Positions 21,575 through 30,204 of a stretch of 64,000 bases of DNA are shown piece after piece. The notes under the pieces are model-generated. The model did no database searches. It was not told the origin of the DNA and worked only from the letters and a program-made list of their open reading frames with translations. Every line of letters begins with the position of its first letter. The stretch's first letter is position 1. The translations under genes were made by a program, and so were the position numbers. Location: contig NZ_CP150144.1 of the NCBI RefSeq assembly GCF_037963145.1, positions 310,001-374,000 on the forward strand. The letters run 5' to 3'. The stretch comes from Oceanobacillus sp. FSL K6-2867. GTDB taxonomy: Bacteria; Bacillota; Bacilli; Bacillales; Amphibacillaceae.

Positions 21575-22624
21575 TTAATCCTTATTTCTCCTATGCTCAT
21601 TAATTCTAACGAGTCGCTCTAATTTATCAAGCTCGTAAAATAATTCAATAATACTATTTGCAATCGGAAAAACATATGTCCATTTTTCGAAGTCGGATCC
21701 TTGGAGAGCATCAATGATATTATTAATCGTAACCTGCATTGCTACTTTCGTTTCTTTCTGCAGATCTTTATCCAAAATAATTTTATCTTCATACATTAAT
21801 AAAACATTTTCGCTATAAGTGTTAATTTCAATAACCAGTTTTTTAATCAAATGAAATTTCCCACTTGAGATATTTTCGATGTTTTTAAAATTATTCTCTA
21901 AGTGCTGGATCAATGTATGCTTTTTCCGTAAAACTTTAATCATATGCTTATACAAGATAATTGTCCTTAAAAAGTCTGGACGCTGCCTTATAAATAAGCT
22001 ATTTCTTTCATCTGAAATAATTTCATAATAATCCCTTGTACGCTGAATCATCTTTTCCAATTCTTTATCTTCATCCTTCATTTGCGGAACGCTCATAGTT
22101 TGATTCGGGATAACACGAAGAAGGAAATTCGTTTTCTCACTTGCATTTTTTATCATTGAAAATAAGATTTTCTGGTGGTCCGGCGGATATACAAGCACAT
22201 TAACGATAAATGCGGATAATACACCAATTGCAACAAGTGATAAACGTTCAGCAATATAAATGAAATTAATCCCATTATCACTGACCAGCAAAATCGTTAC
22301 AATGCTAAGCACTGTTAAACTAACCGTTTTATTCAAACCAAGCCGTATGTTAATCGCAATCGAAATGATGACTACTGCTGCAACAGATATCGGATGATTA
22401 CCAAGCAGCAACAATCCAGCTAAAGCAAACGTCACTCCAACGCTGTTTGAAATAACTACTTCTTTAATATATTTAAACGAACGCATAATGGACGGCTGCA
22501 TCGCCAATACTGCTGCAATTGCAGCTACAAGTTCCAATTCTAATCCAGTCAAACCGGTAATCAATAATGTCAAAGCCACCGCAAGACCGGTTTTTACCAT
22601 ACGGGGCCCAATATTAAATTCCAT
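21575..22624 (-). CDS. FUSC / aromatic acid exporter family membrane protein
   Basis: A 349-residue protein with an N-terminal block of six helices (about 8-150; LAVALTLLITGLTGLELELVAAIAAVLAMQPS, ISVAAVVIISIAINIRLGL) and a C-terminal helical, charged cytosolic region. This is the layout of the ArAE_1/FUSC family, putative efflux proteins for aromatic acids; substrate not predictable. The frame is open for 17 codons upstream, but ATG 22624 directly follows AGAGGTG and gives the typical N-terminus MEFNIGPRMVKTG. Single gene with its own terminator. Confidence 0.85.
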   Translation of the reverse strand: MEFNIGPRMVKTGLAVALTLLITGLTGLELELVAAIAAVLAMQPSIMRSFKYIKEVVISNSVGVTFALAGLLLLGNHPISVAAVVIISIAINIRLGLNKTVSLTVLSIVTILLVSDNGINFIYIAERLSLVAIGVLSAFIVNVLVYPPDHQKILFSMIKNASEKTNFLLRVIPNQTMSVPQMKDEDKELEKMIQRTRDYYEIISDERNSLFIRQRPDFLRTIILYKHMIKVLRKKHTLIQHLENNFKNIENISSGKFHLIKKLVIEINTYSENVLLMYEDKIILDKDLQKETKVAMQVTINNIIDALQGSDFEKWTYVFPIANSIIELFYELDKLERLVRINEHRRNKD

Positions 22625-22778
22625 TCTTTGCACCTCTCTAAGCAGTAGTATACCCTTTATATTCGCAACTGTCACTAATGCTTTTCGGTAAAATTACTAT
22701 ACTTTATTGGCAACGTTTTACTTGTACTTATGCAGATGAAATTGCTTTTATACTTAATATGTGCATGTGCAAAGAAAA

Positions 22779-22815
22779 AGCCTGTGTCACAATCTGTAAC
22801 ACAGGCTCTGTTTTT
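22779..22815. terminator. Terminator after the BASS symporter gene
   Basis: AGCCTGTGT / ACACAGGCT stem, with TTTTTC on the minus side and CTGTTTTT on the plus side. Confidence 0.8.
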
Positions 22816-22827
22816 GACTAGCGTTAT

Positions 22828-23792
22828 TCAGCCAGCTTCCTTTGTTTCTTTCGTATTATTCGTTTGTTCGATACTTCGCTTTCCCCACCACGTTGCTAGA
22901 ATTGGACCTGAAATATTATGCCAAACACTGAAAATGGCACTTGGAACAGCTGCAATTGGCGCAAAATGCGCTAAGGCCAATGCAGCACCGAGGCCGGAAT
23001 TTTGCATACCGACTTCAATTGAGGTTGCTTTTTGATCTGCAAAATTTAACCTAAACAACTTAGCAATGAAGTAGCCTATAAGAAGACCTAAACAATTATG
23101 CAGGACAACAATAGCAAAAATTAACAGTCCTGTAGTAGCGATTGACTCTTTGTTTACCGCAACAACCGCAGCTGCAACCGCAACAATACCAATAACTGAA
23201 ACTAATGGCAGAGCTGTCACACTTTTATCTACTTGCCTACTGAATAATATACGCACAACTACACCAAGTACAATCGGTAATAATACGACCTTCACAATGG
23301 ACATAAACATATCGCCAAACGATACCGGAAGCCACTGACTTGCAAGTAATAATGTAAGTGCCGGTGTCATAATCGGCGCAAGTAATGTGGATACAGATGT
23401 TATCGTTACCGATAATGCGGTATTGCCTTTAGCCATGAAGGTCATTAAATTGGATGCAGTCCCCCCCGGACAACAGCCAACCAGAATTACACCAACTGCT
23501 ACCTCTGGGGGCAGCTGAAAGAGATGCGATAAACCAAATGCTAATAATGGCATGATCGTGTATTGTGCTGCTACACCAATAAGTACACTTTTAGGCTGTT
23601 TAATAATACCTTTGAAATCATTTATGGATAATGTTAAACCCATACCGAACATGATAATTCCAAGGAGGAATGAGATATAGGGGCAATCCAAGCAAAGCCG
23701 GAAGGGTATAGGTAACTAAATATTGCGAAAAAAATAACCCAAAGCGCGAATGTACTTGTTGCAAAATTACTGATTTTTCCTAATGTCTTCAT
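22828..23792 (-). pseudogene. Bile acid:sodium symporter (BASS) family gene with a -1 frameshift
   Basis: The gene is split into two frames. From ATG 23792 the product reads MKTLGKISNFATSTFALWVI, then [18 protein letters not shown], and leaves frame. The rest starts in the next frame at about 23685 with [18 protein letters not shown] and continues to 22828, including the family motif [10 protein letters not shown] and [18 protein letters not shown]. One extra base in the CCCC run near 23682 would restore a roughly 321-residue YocS-like Na+-coupled symporter. The downstream frame has only a TTG (23691) without ribosome-binding site, so little full protein is expected unless the shift is a sequencing error or phase variation. 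Confidence 0.85.
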
Positions 23793-23986
23793 CTTTTCTG
23801 ATCCTCGTATGTATCCCCTAATTATGCAATGTACGTATATTTTCTTACAAAAACAAAACAATACGTTAATTGGAAACTTTATCACAATTTAATACGGAAA
23901 GGTAGCTATTTTTCTGTCTATTAAATAAAGCGTATTCAGCTTTAATTTAAAAAATAGACGTTTTAAAAATGCCTGAAAGTAGAAAA

Positions 23987-24022
23987 GACCCGCTAGAAGA
24001 AATATTCTCCTGCAGGTCCAAT
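23987..24022 (-). terminator. Terminator after gabD-like gene
   Basis: On the minus strand GACCTGC / GCGGGTC pair (one U-G) and are followed by TTTTC, 14 bases past the stop at 24032. Confidence 0.55.
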
Positions 24023-24031
24023 CATTGAAAT

Positions 24032-25423
24032 TTAAATACCAATCGAGAAATACTTTACTTCTAAATATTCTTCTATGCCGTGATGACCACCTTCACGGCC
24101 AAGTCCACTTTCTTTAAATCCGCCAAACGGAGCTTGCACAGTAGAAGGCATGCCATCGTTAATTCCAACTATTCCATATTCGAGCTTTTCTCCTATACGA
24201 ACTGCTTTCGATATACTTTCCGTGAACAGGTAGGCGGCAAGACCGTATGGTGTGTTGTTGGCCAGCTCAATTACTTCTCTTTCCGTCGTAAACGTGGAAA
24301 TCGGGGCTAACGGACCGAATGTTTCCTCATTCATGCACAGCATCTCTTCGGTTACCCCTTTAAGTACAGTTGGTTCAACAAAGTATCCATCCGATTCTTG
24401 ATAGGATTCTCCACCATGAATAAGTTCAGCACCTTGATCAAGCGCATCTTTTAAGTGTTCATTAACTTTTTCATATGCATTTTTATCAATTAACGGGCCA
24501 ATATCTACGCCTTTTTCCAGCCCATTACCAACCTTTAATTCACTTACTTTTTGTTTAAATTTATCCGTAAATGTATCCACAACATCCTTATGCACATAAA
24601 TCCGATTGCTGCATACACAGGTTTGGCCTGCATTTCGGAATTTCGACCGTACTGCCCCTTCCGTTGCTTTATCGAGATCTGCATCATCCATCACAATCAG
24701 CGGTGCATGGCCTCCTAATTCAAGGGATATCTTCTTGACGGTGTCAGCTGATTTACGCATCAGAACCTTTCCAACCTCGGTAGATCCAGTAAACGAAACC
24801 TTGCGTACACGCGAGTCCTCCATCCAAGCATCACTGATTTCCCCCGAATCCCCAGGAAGAATTTCCAGAACGCCCTCTGGTATGCCAGCTTTTGACGCTA
24901 GCTCCCCAAGTTTTATTGCTGTTAATGGGGTCGCACTTGCAGGCTTCACAACAGCTGTACAGCCTGCAGCTAAAGCGGGTGCTACTTTTCTGGTAATCAT
25001 TGCGGCGGGGAAATTCCATGGCGTAATAGCAGCTATTACTCCTACAGGCTGCTTATGTACCATAATCCGTTTATTACGTGCTGAAGCTGGAATTGTCTCT
25101 CCATAAACACGCTTTCCTTCTTCTGCATACCAGGAAATAAAATTATTGGCATACGTAACTTCACCTTTTGCTTCTTCAAGCGGTTTACCTTGCTCCAGTG
25201 TCATGGTTTTCGCAATATCATCCAGTTCTTCCTGAATCAGATGATGCCATTTCATTAATAGCTCACTGCGCTCATCCGCCGTTTTCTCTGACCATTCTTG
25301 GAATGCTTGATAAGCACGGTCTACTGCAGCAATTGCTTCATCCTTTCTAGCACGTGGTATGGATTCAATCTTTTCGCCGTTCGCAGGATTAATAACATCT
25401 ATCATTGCCTTTGTTTCTGACAT
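24032..25423 (-). CDS. gabD: Succinate-semialdehyde dehydrogenase-type aldehyde dehydrogenase
   Basis: A 463-residue NAD(P)-dependent aldehyde dehydrogenase, best matched to GabD, which oxidises succinate semialdehyde to succinate at the end of GABA breakdown. Catalytic elements are TPWNFP (135-140), FTGSTEVG, the general base Glu235 in LELGG and Cys269 in GQTCVCSNR; the paired cysteines C269/C271 are typical of SSADH. ATG 25423 follows GGAGGAATGC. No GABA transaminase gene lies nearby, so other aldehydes (glutarate semialdehyde, for example) cannot be excluded. It lies downstream of putP on the same strand, past a terminator-like hairpin. Confidence 0.85.
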   Translation of the reverse strand: MSETKAMIDVINPANGEKIESIPRARKDEAIAAVDRAYQAFQEWSEKTADERSELLMKWHHLIQEELDDIAKTMTLEQGKPLEEAKGEVTYANNFISWYAEEGKRVYGETIPASARNKRIMVHKQPVGVIAAITPWNFPAAMITRKVAPALAAGCTAVVKPASATPLTAIKLGELASKAGIPEGVLEILPGDSGEISDAWMEDSRVRKVSFTGSTEVGKVLMRKSADTVKKISLELGGHAPLIVMDDADLDKATEGAVRSKFRNAGQTCVCSNRIYVHKDVVDTFTDKFKQKVSELKVGNGLEKGVDIGPLIDKNAYEKVNEHLKDALDQGAELIHGGESYQESDGYFVEPTVLKGVTEEMLCMNEETFGPLAPISTFTTEREVIELANNTPYGLAAYLFTESISKAVRIGEKLEYGIVGINDGMPSTVQAPFGGFKESGLGREGGHHGIEEYLEVKYFSIGI

Positions 25424-25541
25424 CTTGCATTCCTCCTACATTTTAATTGTCTTCTATTCCATACTATTACCTTCTTTTAAATCTATGAAACATTTAAATA
25501 GAAATCACATATATGTGTTTTTTATTAGCTGAAAATGAATG

Positions 25542-25573
25542 AAACGATCCTTGCTAGCTAGCAAGACTCGTTC
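25542..25573 (-). terminator. Hairpin between putP and gabD
   Basis: CTTGCTAGCTAGCAAG is a perfect 16-base palindrome flanked by AACGA / TCGTT. It follows the putP stop by a few bases and leads into a T-rich stretch on the minus strand. Confidence 0.65.
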
Positions 25574-25583
25574 TTTAGTATTC

Positions 25584-27065
25584 CTATCTTTCCCTTTTAA
25601 TAATTTCAAGTGTTTCATCAAATTCACGTTCAACCGCCTCATTCCGCTTATAGGTTAGCAGACTGATAACTACAGCAACTATTAAACATAATAAGAAGCC
25701 TGGGACAATTTCATATAGGTATTTGGAAAGTTTAGAAGTCCCCCACACAAATACGGTAACCGCACCAACAATCATCCCCCACATCGCACCGATCCCTGTA
25801 ATTTTTCTCCAATACAGCGACAGAAGAATTATTGGCCCAAAGGAAGCACCAAATCCTGCCCAGGCGAAGGATACAAGACCAAGAATCGTATCATTTTGCT
25901 GCCAAGCAAAGATCATTGCAATACCAGAAACAAGTAATACAGCTAATCGTCCAAGATTAACGAGCTGCTTATCACTAGCATCTATTTTAAATACAGCCTT
26001 ATAAATATCTTCAACCAATGCTGAGGATGTTACGATTAATTGCGAGGATACCGTACTCATAATCGCGGCCAATACGGCTGCAAGCATGATTCCCGCAATA
26101 AACGGATGGAAAATAATTTGACCTAATTGGATAAAAACTGCTTCATGGTTTGTTAATGTAATATCAGGATTTTGCTGAAAATATGCAACACCCACTAGAG
26201 CGGTAGCTGCTGCACCAACTAAAGAAAGAAACATCCATCCAATACCAATTCGTCTTGCTTTTTTCGTTTCCTTTACCGATTGAATTGCCATAAATCTTAC
26301 GATAATATGCGGCTGTCCGAAATAACCTAATCCCCATGCAAGGGAAGATATAATTCCAGTAGCTGTTGCCGTAGCAAAGAAACTAAGCAATGTTGGGTTA
26401 AATTCTTGAATCGTACTTATCGTATCACCAATCCCACCTGTTAGCATAACACCAAAAATCGGAACAAGAATAAGTGCCAGAAACATCATCGTTCCTTGTA
26501 CCACATCCGTAAAGCTCACCGCAAGGAAACCACCAATAAATGTATAGACAATTGTTACACCAGCAACAACTAGTAAGCCTGTATGATAGTCATAACCAAA
26601 GGAGCTTTCAAAGAAGACCCCACCTGCTACCATTCCAGATGAAACGTAAAATGTAAAGTAAACTAAAATAATAATACCAGATACGATTCGCAATACTTTT
26701 GAGTTGTCTTTCAATCGATTATCAAAAAAGCTCGGGATGGTAATCGAATTGTTGGATACTTGTGTGTAGACACGAAGACGTGGTGCTACGAAAATCCAGT
26801 TTAACCAAGCACCGAGCAGTAATCCAATTGCTATCCAACCTTCTACAAGCCCTGAAAGGTAAATAGCACCCGGCAGTCCCATCAATAGCCATTGTGACAT
26901 GTCTGAAGCGCCAGCACTCAGAGCTGATACCGCCGCATTCAGATTCCTTCCCCCAAGCATGTAGTCATCTAGATTTGTTGTTCTCTTGTATGCATATACT
27001 CCAATTGCTATCATTGCAACTAAATAAAGAATAATCGCAAGCAACTGATACGTATAATCCGTCAT
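25584..27065 (-). CDS. putP: Sodium/proline symporter PutP
   Basis: A 493-residue SSS-family transporter importing L-proline with Na+ for use as carbon and nitrogen source or osmolyte. Family motifs are YMLGGRNLNAAVSALSAGASDMSQWLLMGLPG (helix 2, Na+ and proline contacts), LRVYTQVSNNSITIPSFFDNR and LAWGLGYFGQPHIIVRFMA. The open frame extends 18 codons upstream, but ATG 27065 behind AAAGGGGGA gives the usual MTDYTYQLLA start. It follows the proline dehydrogenase gene across a 219-base gap that has its own possible promoter, so it may be expressed partly alone. Confidence 0.94.
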   Translation of the reverse strand: MTDYTYQLLAIILYLVAMIAIGVYAYKRTTNLDDYMLGGRNLNAAVSALSAGASDMSQWLLMGLPGAIYLSGLVEGWIAIGLLLGAWLNWIFVAPRLRVYTQVSNNSITIPSFFDNRLKDNSKVLRIVSGIIILVYFTFYVSSGMVAGGVFFESSFGYDYHTGLLVVAGVTIVYTFIGGFLAVSFTDVVQGTMMFLALILVPIFGVMLTGGIGDTISTIQEFNPTLLSFFATATATGIISSLAWGLGYFGQPHIIVRFMAIQSVKETKKARRIGIGWMFLSLVGAAATALVGVAYFQQNPDITLTNHEAVFIQLGQIIFHPFIAGIMLAAVLAAIMSTVSSQLIVTSSALVEDIYKAVFKIDASDKQLVNLGRLAVLLVSGIAMIFAWQQNDTILGLVSFAWAGFGASFGPIILLSLYWRKITGIGAMWGMIVGAVTVFVWGTSKLSKYLYEIVPGFLLCLIVAVVISLLTYKRNEAVEREFDETLEIIKRER

Positions 27066-27141
27066 GTAATCCCCCTTTGAATATTTTTTCCTGTGTGTTG
27101 CATTTTCACGCAACTTCACTAGTTTTATTGCGTTTTTTAGA

Positions 27142-27171
27142 ATTATCGCACAAAAATGCGTTTTAAACCAA
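27142..27171 (-). promoter_or_regulatory. Possible putP promoter with dyad
   Basis: Minus strand: TTGGTT (27171-27166), 18 bases, GATAAT (27147-27142). The spacer includes CGCA-caaaaa-TGCG (27147-27160), a small inverted repeat that could bind a regulator. No -24/-12 sigma-54 motif was found here. Confidence 0.35.
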
Positions 27172-27284
27172 CTATTTTATATAATTACATATAAAGTAAT
27201 ATTCCTTCATCATTCTCACTGCACACTGCTGTACGTATGCAAGTAGTCGAATCATCCACTGCTATTCAGTAAACGCCAAAGATA

Positions 27285-28292
27285 TTATACTAGTTTTTTA
27301 CTTCGTTTTTTTCTCCATAAAACAAATAGTGAGAAGGCAGCTGCACCAGTAATAATTGGAGATTTTTTTAATTTATTTTCCTTCGTATAGAATACATCTC
27401 TCATGACGAGATTCAGATTTTGCGGTCGTTCTGCTAAACGACGCATAAAATAGCCGAACCAGTCTGTCCCAAAAGGAATATACGTACAAAACTTATAACC
27501 CTCTTTCACCAGCTCATCATGCATTTCTGTTCGAAATCCATAAAGCATTTGGAACTCAAATTTATCTTTACTTATATTATTCTCATTTACAAACGCTTTC
27601 ATTTCATTGATGATGCGATGATCATGTGTAGCAATCGACGTAAACGCACTTCCAAGCAAGCGTTGTTTTGCAAGCTTTATAAAATTTTCGTCAATATCCT
27701 CTTTTGTTTGAAAAGCTACTGCTTCACTTTCTTTGTACGCACCCTTTACCATTCGAATACGCACGTGCTCCAACTGCTTCAGGTCTTCTTCTGCTCGGTA
27801 TAAATAGGTCTGAATTACAGTGCCAACAAGAGGGTATTTCTTCCGTAATACATCTAGAATTTCAAGCGTTTTTTCATAATGTATATATTTTTCCATGTCA
27901 ATATTGATGAAAATATTATAGGCTGCAGCTTTTTCCAAAATCTCACTCATAGTCTCAATACAAAATTCTTTGTCAATATCAAGACCAAGCTGGGTCAGCT
28001 TCAAGGATACATGACAATCCAGACTTTCCTCATGAATTGTCTCGAGCATTTGAATAATTTCATCCTTAGCAACTAAAGCCTCACTTCGGTCCAAGATAAA
28101 TTCTCCCAAATTATCTAACGTGCAGGAGATTCCGCGGGTATTTAATTGCCTTACTGTCTCCACTACACCAACAATATCAATTCCTGCAACAAATTTTTCC
28201 GCTCCAAGGCGAAAACCCCATTTTTTGGCGTTTGCATTTAATACCTTATTATTTGATAAACCAATAAAAAACTCTCTTGTTAGATTGCCCAT
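27285..28292 (-). CDS. putB: Proline dehydrogenase with extended C-terminal tail
   Basis: FAD-dependent enzyme oxidising L-proline to pyrroline-5-carboxylate at the membrane, passing electrons to quinone. The 335-residue product has the PRODH barrel markers LTQLGLDID, RIRMVKGAYKE, IATHDHRII, FEFQMLYGFR and YIPFGTDWFGYFMRRLAERP (substrate-binding RRxAER). After the usual end near residue 300 comes an extra tail: a hydrophobic stretch PIITGAAAFSLFVLW, then RKKRSKK, which looks like a membrane anchor. GTG and ATG are adjacent at the start; ATG 28292 behind AAGGAG is chosen. Second gene of the rocA-putB block, about 100 bases after rocA. Confidence 0.93.
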   Translation of the reverse strand: MGNLTREFFIGLSNNKVLNANAKKWGFRLGAEKFVAGIDIVGVVETVRQLNTRGISCTLDNLGEFILDRSEALVAKDEIIQMLETIHEESLDCHVSLKLTQLGLDIDKEFCIETMSEILEKAAAYNIFINIDMEKYIHYEKTLEILDVLRKKYPLVGTVIQTYLYRAEEDLKQLEHVRIRMVKGAYKESEAVAFQTKEDIDENFIKLAKQRLLGSAFTSIATHDHRIINEMKAFVNENNISKDKFEFQMLYGFRTEMHDELVKEGYKFCTYIPFGTDWFGYFMRRLAERPQNLNLVMRDVFYTKENKLKKSPIITGAAAFSLFVLWRKKRSKKLV

Positions 28293-28393
28293 CACTGTAG
28301 CTCCTTTTTATAATAAATCATATTATTTCCAGCCTTGCCTTCCTTGCGTAAAAATTTGCGACAAGCTGCTTCAGCCTGCCGCACACCCGTCCA

Positions 28394-29941
28394 TTAAAAT
28401 GCTTCCGATACAATTTTAGCTTCTAAGAAGTGCTGCAGATAATCCGGCCCTCCTGCTTTAGAATCCGTACCCGACATCTTGAATCCTCCAAACGGCTGAT
28501 ATCCAACAATGGCCGCAGTGCAGCCACGATTGAAATAAAGATTTCCAACATGAAACTCATAACGTGCTCGGTTCAAATGCTCACGATTATTTGAAATAAC
28601 TGCACCAGTTAAGCCATATTCTGTGTTATTCGCAATTTCCAGCAACTCATCAAAATCAGCCGCTTTGGCAAAAGCCACAACCGGTCCGAAAATTTCCTCC
28701 TGCATGATTCTAGCTTTCGGGTCCACATCTTTGAAAATTGTTGGGTAAATAAAGAAACCTTTGGAATCATCAGTTTCTCCACCGTATGCAAGTTCACCCT
28801 CCGTCTTTCCAATTTCAATGTAATCTTTAATTTTATTAAACTGCTTTTGGTTCACAACGGCACCCATATAGACATTTTCTTCAGATGGGTTTCCAACAGT
28901 CAGCTTTTTCGTCAACTCTATCGATTTTTCAAGTACTTCATCATATACATCCTGGTGAATGACAGCTCTTGAGCAAGCAGAGCATTTCTGTCCGGAAAAT
29001 CCAAATGCAGAGTTAACAATCGCATCAGCAGCCAATTTCAAATCTGCATCTTTATCCACAACAATTGTGTCTTTTCCACCCATTTCCGCAATAACACGCT
29101 TGAGAAATTGCTGTCCCTCCTGTACTTTCGCTGCACGTTCATAAATTCGTGTTCCAGTTGCACGTGACCCAGTAAAATTAATAAAATGGGTATCTTTATG
29201 GTCTACAAGATAGTCTCCTATTTCAGCTGGGTCACCTGGCACAAAATTCAGGACTCCTTTAGGCAATCCGGCTTCCTCTAACACTTCTACTAGTTTATAA
29301 GCAATGACCGGTGTGTTTTCCGATGGTTTTAGCAACACTGTATTTCCTGCCACAATCGGCGCTGCTACCGTTCCACATACAATTGCAAAAGCAAAGTTCC
29401 ATGGCGGGATAACAACTCCAGGCCCCATAGGTTGATAAAAATATGCATTATGTTCATTTGGTCGATCAGCTAAAGGCTTTCCTTTTCCAAGCTCAATCAT
29501 TTGACGACCATAATACTCCAAGAAATCTATTCCTTCTGCAGTATCTCCATCCGCCTGATCCCACGGCTTTCCAGCATCCAGAACCAGCCATGCGGAAAAT
29601 TCATGCTTCCGTCTGCGTACAATTGCTGCTGCTCTGAATAATAAATCAGCCCGTTCCTGTACTGTCCATGTTTTCCAGGACTTAAACGCCCGCTGTGCAC
29701 TTTCCATCGCTTGTTCAACGTGGTCCTTTGTTGCCTTTGAAACTTTCCCGATAAGTTGTTCTTTGTTACCAGGGTTAATTGACACAAGCTTATCTTCTGT
29801 AAAAACTTTCTCTCCATCAATTATGAGTGGGTATTCTTTTCCTAACTCACCCTTGACCTGCTCTAATACCCCTTCAAATTCCTGACGGTTTTTATCATCT
29901 TTAAAATCTGTAAATGGCTCATGTTTAAATGGCAAAACCAT
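28394..29941 (-). CDS. rocA: L-glutamate gamma-semialdehyde (P5C) dehydrogenase
   Basis: Oxidises glutamate semialdehyde, the open form of pyrroline-5-carboxylate, to L-glutamate with NAD+, completing proline breakdown. The 515-residue product has the exact RocA/PruA length, with [26 protein letters not shown], the base Glu in AEMGGKD and the nucleophile in GQKCSACSR (about residue 318). Of two in-frame ATGs, 29941 follows GGGAGG at normal spacing. It heads the proline catabolic operon and is preceded by a strong sigma-54 promoter (30014-30029), so its expression should need the activator encoded divergently. Confidence 0.95.
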   Translation of the reverse strand: MVLPFKHEPFTDFKDDKNRQEFEGVLEQVKGELGKEYPLIIDGEKVFTEDKLVSINPGNKEQLIGKVSKATKDHVEQAMESAQRAFKSWKTWTVQERADLLFRAAAIVRRRKHEFSAWLVLDAGKPWDQADGDTAEGIDFLEYYGRQMIELGKGKPLADRPNEHNAYFYQPMGPGVVIPPWNFAFAIVCGTVAAPIVAGNTVLLKPSENTPVIAYKLVEVLEEAGLPKGVLNFVPGDPAEIGDYLVDHKDTHFINFTGSRATGTRIYERAAKVQEGQQFLKRVIAEMGGKDTIVVDKDADLKLAADAIVNSAFGFSGQKCSACSRAVIHQDVYDEVLEKSIELTKKLTVGNPSEENVYMGAVVNQKQFNKIKDYIEIGKTEGELAYGGETDDSKGFFIYPTIFKDVDPKARIMQEEIFGPVVAFAKAADFDELLEIANNTEYGLTGAVISNNREHLNRARYEFHVGNLYFNRGCTAAIVGYQPFGGFKMSGTDSKAGGPDYLQHFLEAKIVSEAF

Positions 29942-30013
29942 TAAATAAACCTCCCTCAAAATAAATAGTAGTTAGCTAGAATTGTAATAATATTTCTTGC
30001 CTCACCTATAACT

Positions 30014-30029
30014 AGCAAAATTCATGCCA
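30014..30029 (-). promoter_or_regulatory. Sigma-54 (SigL) -24/-12 promoter of rocA-putB
   Basis: On the minus strand TGGCATGAATTTTGCT matches TGGCACG-N4-TTGCW at all but one fixed position, with GG and GC separated by ten bases. It lies 72 bases before the rocA start codon. This ties rocA to the AAA+ activator at 30205. Confidence 0.88.
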
Positions 30030-30140
30030 ATTTTTTTATTTATTACTGACCCTTCATAGCAATCGCTTACAATGAAAGGGTTTGTTTTTTTATTTTTGTT
30101 GAAACATGTATAAAAACGGCCATGCACCTTTGTACACTCT

Positions 30141-30158
30141 GTTTACACAAATGTAAAC
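30141..30158. promoter_or_regulatory. Candidate enhancer (UAS) palindrome for the sigma-54 activator
   Basis: GTTTACA-caaa-TGTAAAC is a perfect inverted repeat, about 110 bases upstream of the -24 element, a normal distance for an enhancer site. A related half TGTACAC precedes it. It overlaps the -35 box of the activator's own promoter. Confidence 0.65.
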
Positions 30159-30170
30159 AATATATACAAT
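30142..30170 (+). promoter_or_regulatory. Sigma-A promoter of the activator gene
   Basis: TTTACA (30142-30147), 17 bases, TACAAT (30165-30170); start codon 35 bases further on. The -35 lies within the palindrome 30141-30158, which predicts autorepression by the activator. Confidence 0.6.
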
Positions 30171-30204
30171 ATTCTTTACAGTAGAAATTGTATGAGGTGA
30201 TACG

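Noticed and set aside
23634..23885. Minus-strand 83-codon ORF as a separate small membrane protein
   Set aside because: Its middle part is the missing N-terminus of the BASS symporter; best explained as the upstream half of a frameshifted gene.
27066..27284. A second sigma-54 promoter before putP
   Set aside because: Searched for TGGCA-N6-TTGC on the minus strand; none present.
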